Assembly (NCBI GenBank): GCA_022478985.1
Contig: JAKSZP010014525.1
Location: 124,001 to 188,000, forward strand
DNA length: 64,000 bases
Source of the DNA: Massospora cicadina
Taxonomy: Eukaryota; Entomophthoromycota; Entomophthoromycetes; Entomophthorales; Entomophthoraceae
Direction: 5' to 3'
Shown here: positions 56,441-64,000 of the stretch, piece by piece
How positions within the stretch are numbered: position 1 is the first letter of the stretch
How the letters are laid out: each line of letters opens with the position of its first letter
The notes under the pieces: generated by a model
Databases searched by the model: none
Told to the model about the DNA's origin: nothing
Seen by the model: only the letters and a program-made list of their open reading frames with translations
Program-made: the position numbers and the translations under genes

Positions 56441-57350
56441 AATTACATGGGAGGAGCTTTGGGATACAATCCGCGGTGCACCACATAGGAAATGCTCAGG
56501 GCCTGATGGGATAACCTACAAACTTTACAAAAAATATTTTCAGCAAATTCCCCCCTCCTATTGGCGTCTATGAACCAGTGCTTGCTGGAAACACGCCTCC
56601 TACCTGGTGGCCATGAATCATATGTCATAACCTTGTATAAAAAGGGTGACAAATTGGACCTGGCCAACTGGAGTCCAATTGCACTCTCTAATACTGACAC
56701 AAAAATTCTAACAAAAATTTTAGCATCCAGATTAGGCGCAATTGCCTCTGACGTCCTGTCACCCAACTAGTTTGGGTTTATACCAGGGCGCTCAATCTGG
56801 AACAACATACACCCTGTTGCAAACATATGTCAGTCCAAAGCAACTGGAGCCCTGGTTTTCTTAGACCATGAAAAGGCATACGACCGCGTCAGTTGGCCAT
56901 ACCTAAAGAAATGCCTAACCGCTTTCAAATTCCCACCCAGATTCATAAACTGGGCGATGCTCCTTACAAAATCCACATCCATGGCTGTATGCGGCCCTGG
57001 CTTCCTAACTAACAAGATAACACCACACAGAGGGCTCAAACAAGGGGACCCCCTCAGCCCACTGATGTATAATTTCAGTTTTGATCCACTCCTCCTCGTA
57101 ACCAACTCACACCTCATGGGCATAACTGCACAAGGCCAGCCAACAGTCAAGTTACTGGCCTTTGCAGATGACTGCATGGCAGTTATAGCTAACAACAATG
57201 ATTCCCAACAGCTGGAATGCACCCTAGAGGAATACTCCATGGTGAGCAACGCATTGCTCAACAAAAGGAAAACAGAAATCATTCTATTAGGCAAGTACAC
57301 TAACAGCTGGGCTACAACACCAGAACCGCATACCCCCATATGAAGGAAAA
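56441..57350 (+). pseudogene. LINE-4 reverse transcriptase, nearly continuous
   Basis: RT blocks: WEELWDTIRGAPHRKCSGPDGI (56,446-56,511), ETRLLPGGHESYVITLYKKG and NWSPIALSNTDTKILTKIL (56,585-56,730), GFIPGRSIWNNIH (56,774-56,812), VFLDHEKAYDRVSW (56,855-56,896), GLKQGDPLSPLMYNFS (57,032-57,080), and the catalytic FADD at 57,161-57,172, intact. TEIILLGKY ends the palm. From 56,561 onward one frame carries everything, interrupted only by a TAG at 56,768 and a TGA at 57,341. It is the least damaged RT in the window. Confidence 0.92.
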
Positions 57351-58867
57351 GCCCACTCATCTTACCTTTCGTATCACCTTCCACCACCACTCCTGTCCGC
57401 GATCTTGGTATATGGTTGGAAACAGGGGGATATGCCAATGAGACATTGGAAATCAACCTACTACAGTGGGTATCCAACCTCGTAGCCTCCCTCAAAGGAA
57501 GATAACCAGGAATACTGGGGCGAGTAACAGTTGCTAACTCACTTATCCTCCCTATACTATGGTACCCCGCCCACGCGATCGCCTTCTCAGCCACCTTTAT
57601 AACTTCAATCCGCGCGCTCATCCAGTGCTGGCTGTGGCCTGGATCCCATTCTCCCATACGGATGGAAACACTCTTTGGCCCACGCTCAAGCGGAGGCATG
57701 GGACTAATAGATTTTGAGAGACACGCCAACCGCATCCTGGGTACCTGGATAAAGGAAGTCCTTGCCCCAGACCTCCCACAACAACACTGGTCCAGGGTAG
57801 CGAGGACTAACTTCACACAGGCGCTCAAATTAACCAACCCACATAGCCCACCCAGACTACTATCATACCTTGCTAAACACCCTACCGCAACAGGCCTGTG
57901 TGAAACCCCCCTCACTTCAAACGCATCCTCTGAACCATCTGCCACATGGGATGGACTGTAGAGAACACTGGCACTGTGAAGGGAAGGGGACGACCCAGCC
58001 CCCACTTTAAATTTAAAAATTCAGAAAACCACCCCCAGAAAGACATGCTTGCTTTGACCCAAACCATTGCTAGAATCAGATACCTAGATGCGTTGGACAT
58101 CCCCTATGACTTAACCACACAGAATACAGTGTGGAGATTGACGCACCACCCACTCCTACAGCCAAAGGTAAGAGCCAATGCCTGGCGCTGTCTGAGAAGG
58201 ACCTATAGGACGGCAGACTGATCCAATTACCTCCATGCAACATGCGCAGTATGTGGAGGGGAGGGTTCCCTACATCACCGCCTAGAAACATGCCCCCCAA
58301 CCAAAGCCATATGGAGGAAGTCGCAAGACTGCTTAAAATCCAAAAGAGCAGGAATTTTCTATATCAAAGTATCCCCTCGCGCTCCAGATTGAGTCACCAA
58401 TCCCATCTATCCTCCACTCCCTAATGATACCCATTGCAATGTGGACAATCCACACCATTGCCTTAGATGCATTCAGGGGCATGGTCCCAACCATCCATTG
58501 GGCTATTAACAGGTTCCACGTTGTAAGTCTCAGGGAAAATCCTTTGGCTCTCGATTGGGTCATCTTTCCATTCCCAAATAAAAAGACACCAAAGAGGATG
58601 GCGGTACCTCTCATCACTCAGGGCGATCTCGCTCATGTAGTAGATGAGCGATGGGTGACAGCCCTTCCACTTTGGATCCCACCCTCAGTACCCACACTCA
58701 CCTCAGCAGAACTGTTGCAGGGAGTTAGTGAAATATGTGCTGAGATTACTGAATTGAAATTGGTCAAAATTAATTTAGGTGGTAATCTGGATGAAGGCCA
58801 AAATTCGAATGCCTGTATAAGCATGAAGAATGAGATATCAGCCAGATTGCCTGACAGCTCTAATTAG
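57351..58867 (+). pseudogene. LINE-4 thumb and C-terminal finger
   Basis: Same frame as the RT up to 57,961: VRDLGIWLETGGYAN, GRVTVANSLILPILW, FGPRSSGGMGLIDFERHANRILGTWI, then stops at about 57,503 (TAA) and 57,959 (TAG). Beyond, NTVWRLTHHPLLQPKVRANAW..LRRTYRTAD (58,125-58,221) and the finger CAVCGGEGSLHHRLETC (58,237-58,287; CX2C..H..C complete). The final open frame (58,424-58,867, 147 codons) starts like LINE-1 (IAMWTIHTIALDAF) but ends with sequence I cannot match, so the exact 3' end is uncertain. Confidence 0.8.
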
Positions 58868-59399
58868 ATCACTAAACCAGTAGAACAAATATTGGGCGTC
58901 ATCAATGAGGGTTCATAGCCCTCTGATATTAATTTGGGTGTTGCACCCAATGTGCTGCTATTTAACAAATGAATGGTTCAACGACTGAGCGTGGGCGGGT
59001 TGACCATCCCAAACCCAAACCCAACCAAATGTACCTGTCCCTATATGGGATGGCCTTGGGGGATTCCTTTCACTTGTCAGGCCAAACACCATCATGCTAA
59101 CCATCAGAAATGTAGTTGAGCCCTGGTTTGGACGTTTGAGGTCAAACTGACAGAGACTCGGCCTGCCGCCAAATTTTGTGATGTCAGTTCCCAAAGAATA
59201 AACTCATCCATTCCTGAACAATTTGCCGGTTAGGTTGAATTTGTGGGACCCAACCCCATTCTGCCACTACCCAATTGACCACTATATAATCAGTTGCATG
59301 GCACTGAGAAGTTTTTTGGTCGATTTTTTTATTTTCCTTTCCAAATAAAATTTTACTAAAAAAACCAAATTCTTATTTCCCTTTCCAACCGCATCCCAG

Positions 59400-60330
59400 A
59401 TGGCATTTCCCTAGTGGCCCATCATCCCACACTCCGGATGGGCTTTACCAGTTCTTTGATTACTACGGCTCCCTCCATTGTCAATTGGGTTCAGTGAGTC
59501 TGATATTTTTGGCTCTACAACCCCATCCTCATGAACTTCTGGCAGCAATACACAGGGATCTTATGGCCTTATGTCCATCAATGGAAAGAAAGAATCCATC
59601 TCCTTGTCACCTCCGTTGAGATGGCCTCACATGCCAAAAATCTCGTCAAAACTATCACAGTAATTCCACCCCCTGCAACTAGACCTACTGAGTTGGGAAT
59701 GGGTTCAGTGTGGTTTGTCGTCAGGATACTCCTCACCCTGTTGTTGCACCATCACTTCGTGGTTTCATATTTCCCAGCTCCATATCAAGTTGTATGGTCA
59801 GCAATGCCTCTGGCATTCTGGCTTGCTTTTTGGGTGCTCATGCATCCCGACTGGCAGGCCAATCTAAACTTCTTCTTCCATTTTCATGACATTATCAACC
59901 AACCATTATTTCCAGTCACTTCCGCCTTGGTCTTCAAACTGGGCGCCGCAGCGGTTACTCTCTACCAGATGAATGTGCAATCAGTTGTGTGCTGTTTGTT
60001 GCTGTTTGGTCACTTTCTGACTTCAGGAGAAGCATCTGCTCTATTTTGGAAAACCTTCTTCAAGCCACTCAAGATGTGCAGATTGTATCTCCTCTTACTT
60101 CCTCTGGCCCGAGAAAAATATTGAGTATCCCCTCCCAAGAAATCGCCAATCAGGTTCTTGACATGCTCGCCAAAGTACAAATGCGTACAACAATTGCACT
60201 TAATAACGCTTCTGTGATATCTTATGCCCAACAAGGGCTCGCGTTGTTAGATGCCGTGGATGGAGATGCCCACCATTGGGTGAGAAGTCTTTTGCATTCT
60301 TCTTCACAAGAAGGAGACTCCACCCCCTGA
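59400..60330 (+). pseudogene. Gypsy-3 gag remnant
   Basis: Position before protease and overlapping open frames (59,531-60,124 of 197 codons; 59,989-60,330 of 113 codons) suggest gag. The longer frame is unusually hydrophobic and contains EMASHAKNLVKTITVIPPPATRPTE-like linker sequence, so it may partly be a wrong-frame reading. The second frame ends GLALLDAVDGDAHHWVRSL, which resembles the 'A..W' segment of gypsy gag proteins. A knuckle was not found with confidence. Assigned mainly by position. Confidence 0.5.
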
Positions 60331-60819
60331 TGGCTGTTGTATTGGCCACCTTGAAACCCCTTCTGTCCCAATCAGATCACTTATTCAGACTGCTCCTTGC
60401 CATAATTGAAGCCCCTAGTTTGGCTTCTTTGATTTCTACCTTTTGTGAGTTGGCTCCCATGTCAGGTCTACCTATCGACATGCTTCAGGCAGTCTTTAGT
60501 GTGAGCTTGGATTCAGTTTCCCCTCATCACGTAGTCTGGTATACTATCCAAGAATCAGTAGATCAAAGATGTGTCACAGCAATTACTATAAAGCTTTGCC
60601 TCGCCACGTTTCCCAGTATCAGAAGGGGAATTTTATGATAGGATTTCCTAACAAAGATGTAGACGATGCACCTGTCAACAAATTAGCAGTTGACGTGGGT
60701 CTCTCCTGCCATAACCCCCAAGTCCAATTTGGCGTTTCCAGAGTTAACTATTAATGATTCTGTTCAAGCCCAGATGAAGGAAATGATTTTCCCCGCCCTC
60801 GTACTTTTCAATTTTCGCC

Positions 60820-61370
60820 CCAGCCAAGAACCCTAATCCTGCCCCTGACATACCCGTTATTTCTGCAGTCATCCATGAGTTGGTCAAATCTTCCAATAAA
60901 CAGAATTTCGCTTATTTCCTTGTACCTATGAAAATCAGTATCAGTCCACATCATGTCTCCTTCAAAGCTCTGGTGGACACCGGAGGAGCAGGGAACTTCA
61001 TGAGTGTTGAGTTGGCACAACAATTAAAATTGGAAATTGATGTGGGCTCCTCAGTAATGGTGGTCTCTTCTGTTTACCACTCTTTGTCTGCCATTCGCTG
61101 ACTGATACACTTCTCAATACACCAGTATAACTTCTGCGATCATTTTTCAGCCATGCCAAAATTGGTGTTCCCAGTGATCTTAGGTGTGGGATGGTGGCGT
61201 CAACAACATGTGAAGATTCATTTTGAGTCTAATACGTTGTCATTTACCAATGATGATTTGGAGGGAGAGTTCCCTTTGATCAACACCCTCAAGAAGATAC
61301 AAAGGACCAGCTCTATCACTACCCTAGTTTCTTCCGCGGGCATTCTGGCTGATTTCCCCATAAGCTAAAT
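60820..61370 (+). pseudogene. Gypsy-3 protease remnant
   Basis: An open stretch of 73 codons (60,880-61,101) includes HHVSFKALVDTGGAGNFMSV; the catalytic DTGG-A lies at 60,976-60,990, with hydrophobic NFMS after it, as in retropepsins of gypsy elements. A stop follows, then FPVILGVGWWRQQHVKIHFES (61,165-61,228), the 'LGM.WL....P.I.W' block that closes the protease domain. Normal role: cleavage of Gag-Pol. Confidence 0.82.
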
Positions 61371-61439
61371 GCAATATTGGAGAATCTTTGACATGGAAAA
61401 GGAGGATTGTCTGCCGAAGCATACCAGGTACAATTGTGG

Positions 61440-62200
61440 ATTTTGGACAACTGTGGAGTTGGTGAACATCAACTGCCCTTGTAGCCCCATACAGCGGAGG
61501 AAGAGGTTGCACTCAATACCTGGTTGGACGATATGTTGAAAAAAGGTTGGTTGTTCAAAGAAACTTCACCTGTCGCCTCCCCTATCATCTTTGCAAGAAA
61601 ACTGGATGGATCGCTTTATCCTTGCATGGATTACGGTCACTTGAACAAAATAACAGTTACAGATCCCTACCCATTGCCTCTGGAGCAGACAATCAGTCAG
61701 GCAATTGCCAAATCCCATGTGTTCTCAAATCTGGATCTGGGGAACGCTTTCATCCAAATCCAGGTAATGGAAGGACAGGAATGGTTGACCGCAATATGAA
61801 TGAGGCAAGGCATTTTTCAATTTCGCGTAATGCCCTTTGGGCTGAAAAATTCTCCCGCTACATTTCAACAAATATTGACAATGCATTAGGGGATCTTTCA
61901 GTTCTCTTGTGCTATTGCATACATCAATGATATCCTAATTCATTCCCAACTCCTGAACAACATGCTATCAACTTAGAAGCAGTGGTGGTCACTTTGCATA
62001 AAGCAGGGCTGTTCCTCAAAGCTTCCAAGTGCGAGTTTTATAAGGAAGAAGTCACATTTCTCAGAAACCTGGTTCTTAAAGAAGGTGTCACTATCCCTCT
62101 CAACAAATTAGATGTGATCAGAGAATGGCCAACTCCAACTACACAGAAGCAACTTCAGAGTTTCTTGTGAACTAACATTTTTTAAAAAAATTTCCTCGCC
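61440..62200 (+). pseudogene. Gypsy-3 reverse transcriptase remnant with YIND
   Basis: WLDDMLKKGWLFKETSPVAS, then FARKLDGSLYPCMDYGHLNK (61,590-61,650), PYPLPLEQTI, FSNLDLGNAFIQIQV (first catalytic Asp in LDL), FQFRVMPFGLKNSPATFQ (61,815-61,870), and the catalytic box YIND at 61,920-61,931, where YIDD would be expected (Asp to Asn, one G-to-A change). CEFYKEEVTFLRNLVLKEGV marks the end of the domain. A stop near 61,797 and frame shifts near 61,880-61,980 break it. Confidence 0.88.
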
Positions 62201-62209
62201 CTTCCCAGT

Positions 62210-62720
62210 TGGCCACCCCGCTCCATCCCCTCACTGGGAAAAACGTACCATTTTGTTGAACCCCAAATGCCAGCATGCGTTTGAATCAATCAAGGAGGTG
62301 CTCATGTCTCCTCCCATTTTGAAACATTCTTATCTCACCAAACCATATATCATCACATGCAATGCTTTGTCGGTAGCAGTGGGCGTGGTGCTGCTTCAGG
62401 ACCATGATGGTCTTAAACATCCAGTTGCTTATTTCTCCCAAAAATTCACTGCTATGGAGCAATCTTGGCCATTTATGACAAGGAACTGGCTGCTGTTGCA
62501 TGGGCATTAACTCATTGGTATCTGTTGCAAGGTGCTTGTCATGAGCTAATGGTTTGCACGGATCACCAGGCTCTCTTGTATTTCTGCAAACCCCAAAATT
62601 AGCACACAAGCAGGCTCAAACCTATCAGGACCGGTGCAGTTTTAACTTTAAATATGAATTTGTTAAAGGTGCGCTCAATGTCCTTCCTGATTTCCTAAGC
62701 TGTAGTCCTGCTCACTGTTC
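62210..62720 (+). pseudogene. Gypsy-3 RNase H remnant
   Basis: CQHAFESIKEVLMSPPILKH (62,268-62,327), then a first catalytic position changed to Asn (ITCNALSVAVGVVLLQDHDG), HPVAYFSQKFTAMEQSW (62,419-62,469), and after a frameshift a CTDHQALLYF-like motif at about 62,555-62,590 and the link to the integrase (YEFVKGALNVLPDFLSC, 'G..N..AD.LSR' of other elements). It removes template RNA in a live element; here it is broken. Confidence 0.82.
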
Positions 62721-64000
62721 CTCAGAACCTAAGGAAGTGGATCTCATTACCATGATTACTGCCACTCAAATTCTGTCAATCGTTCCCTCTATTGTTTCAT
62801 CCGCCGCATTGTCTCCTGACATTCTGTTATTGGCTCAGGTGTTAGCCGGTCAAACGGCCTGCCCTGAGGGCGTGGAGTTGGTTGAGCAGTTGGCTCACTC
62901 GAGTCCCAAACACTCCCTATACTCTTTAGAAGAGGGGCTCATTTACTTCCATTCTTGTGTTTGGATCCCCCCTCCTTCTGCCCGGAAGTATTCTGTACAC
63001 ACCATGATCCCCCACAGTCAGACATCCCAGTAACAAGAAATGCATTGATCTGATCAAGTGAAACTTTAATTGGGCAGGACTGACCAAAGAGGTCCCAGCT
63101 TGGATCGCCAATTGTGTTATTTGCACTAGGGCTAAGTTGGATTGCTCCAGAAAGAACGGCCTCCTGCACCCTTTACAGCAGGTGGAAGGTCCATGGACCT
63201 CAGTGTCCATAGATTTTATTGTCAATTCCCCTGTTTTAATGGGTTCACAGTGGTGATGGTAGTGGTGGATTGCTTTAAAAAATTTCCCTTTTTATCCCTT
63301 GCACTTCTGCGATTACATCAAAAGAAAATGCCCATCTTTTCATATGACATGTGTTTTTGATGTTCAGTCTTCCCCAGGAAATTGTTAGTGACTGAAGGTA
63401 CTCAGTTTACCGTGCAGTTTTGGAGTGAACTCCTATCGATCCTGAAGATAACCCCCTATCAATCCATGGCATATCACCCCCAGTCTGATGGTTAGACTGA
63501 GCAGATTAATCAAACTCTCAAGAAGTACCTGCGTTGCTATGCTACAGCAGTGCATGATACATGGGCCGGTGACTTGCCTCTCACACAATTTGCGTACAAT
63601 AACAGGATCCATGCATCTATAAGGTATTCTCCATATGAAGCAACATTGAGTTATAACCCATCATTTTCAGTTGGAGCATGCTTACGACCTGAGGTTCAAG
63701 CTGCCGTGGATCATGCTGCCCATATTCAATTGACTCAAGCTTTAGTGTGGGAACACCTCACTAAAGCCATTGACAACCATAAGCAATTTACAGATTGTAA
63801 TTGCTTTCAGGTCATGACTTTACAATGGGTTCCTACATCATGCTTGATACCCATCATTTGCAAATCCAACCCCTTCCCACAAGTTCACCAGTAAGCGTTT
63901 GGGTCCTCACTTAGTGGAGGAGATATTGGGCAACAGTTGTTCCGCTTGAAGCTTCCCACGCATTGGAAGCAGCACCCAGTTTTCCACGTTTCCCAGCTGT
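62721..64000 (+). pseudogene. Gypsy-3 integrase remnant (3' end outside window)
   Basis: The zinc domain region lies at about 62,990-63,140 (HDPPQSDIPV; CTRAKLDCSRKNGLL), followed by VEGPWTSVSIDFIVNSPV (63,184-63,237; first catalytic Asp) and FTVVMVVVDCFKKFPF. The last catalytic region reads YHPQSDG followed by a TAG at 63,493, then TEQINQTLKKYLRCYATAVHD, LPLTQFAYNNRIHASIRYSP (63,575-63,632) and a 114-codon open stretch to 63,894. The final bases encode LKLPTHWKQHPVFHVSQL, which precedes the chromodomain in chromoviruses. Confidence 0.85.

Larger units (their letters stand above)
53650..58870 (+). mobile_element. LINE-4, best preserved LINE of the window
   Basis: ORF1, endonuclease, RT and C-terminal finger in order on the plus strand, related to LINE-1 but clearly a different subfamily. 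ORF1 is open for 352 codons and the RT region stays in one frame from 56,561 to 57,961, broken only by stop codons. I could not define its ends: no TSD or LINE-1-type tail found, and the open frame at its 3' end (58,424-58,867) drifts into sequence not seen in other LINE copies. Boundaries are approximate. Confidence 0.85.
58960..64000 (+). mobile_element. Gypsy-3, Ty3/gypsy (chromovirus-like), runs off the window
   Basis: Plus-strand gag, protease, RT, RNase H and integrase in the expected order, ending at 64,000 inside the region just before the chromodomain (LPTHWKQHPVFHVSQL). Stops are scattered, but the domains are better preserved than in Gypsy-1 and Gypsy-2. A 5' LTR was not identified; the AT-rich stretch 59,290-59,375 may belong to the leader. 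The 3' LTR lies beyond the window, so the element cannot be dated here. Confidence 0.85.

Noticed and set aside
56830..58005. A 391-codon minus-strand frame
   Set aside because: It is antisense to the LINE-4 RT and C-terminal region, whose plus-strand frame carries all the family motifs.
59531..60124. A host membrane-protein gene (197 hydrophobic codons)
   Set aside because: It sits where gag is expected in Gypsy-3 and overlaps other gag-like frames; the hydrophobic composition may be a wrong-frame reading.
1..64000. CRISPR arrays, bacterial operons or prophage
   Set aside because: No regularly spaced short repeats, Shine-Dalgarno-led gene strings or prokaryotic genes; all recognisable coding sequence is eukaryotic retroelement.

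Overview
This window is a eukaryotic, almost purely repetitive stretch: a graveyard of nested retrotransposons in which I could not support any host gene, structural tRNA or rRNA gene. Coding remnants use the standard code. They belong to Ty3/gypsy LTR elements and to endonuclease-plus-RT (APE type) LINEs with a CCHC ORF1 and a C-terminal CxxC..H..C finger. The integrase and pre-chromodomain motifs of the right-hand gypsy copy read like fungal chromoviruses, so a TE-rich fungus is my best guess, but this is inference and other eukaryotes are possible.

Layout. 1-12,971: an old gypsy element (Gypsy-1, +). Its 3' LTR was split by a LINE (LINE-2, 6,295-12,571, 16-bp target-site duplication), and its body carries a 162-bp truncated half-LINE (603-764, 19-bp TSD). 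12,972 to about 29,650: a second gypsy (Gypsy-2, -), broken by LINE-3 (13,845-19,830, -, 15-bp TSD) and by a half-LINE B1a (21,799-28,951, -, 17-bp TSD), which itself contains LINE-1a (21,919-27,171, +, 15-bp TSD). 30,652-32,552: half-LINE B2a (-). 34,738-36,623: half-LINE B1b (-). 36,725-45,776: half-LINE B1c (+), containing LINE-1b (38,513-43,766, -) and half-LINE B2b (43,783-45,657, -). 45,874-46,179: a tRNA-derived SINE. 47,117-49,049: half-LINE B2c (+). 50,939-51,074: a second short SINE-like insert. About 51,087-53,640: AT-rich DNA. 53,685 to about 58,870: LINE-4 (+), whose 352-codon ORF1 is unbroken. About 58,960-64,000: Gypsy-3 (+), running off the window before its end.

The most interesting system is a pair of parallel parasite-host retroelement sets. 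About 1.9-kb elements ('half-LINEs', B1 and B2) carry only an ORF1/gag-like gene with one CCHC knuckle and a conserved C-terminal region, and no endonuclease or RT. B1 and B2 have related proteins but different ends. B1 ends resemble LINE-3, and B2 ends resemble LINE-1/LINE-2; the B2/LINE-1 3' tail also ends a tRNA-derived SINE. Target-site duplications show that all of these moved by target-primed reverse transcription.

A second highlight is a 5.75-kb near-identical inverted repeat (about 22,045-27,798 against 37,886-43,640). It sits inside homologous but more diverged sequence on both sides, and the flanking TSDs suggest gene conversion from the left arm to the right arm. The same B1 site received LINE-1a, LINE-1b and B2b in the same relative orientation, which suggests targeted insertion. 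All lengths, TSDs and motifs were read by eye; percentages are approximate.
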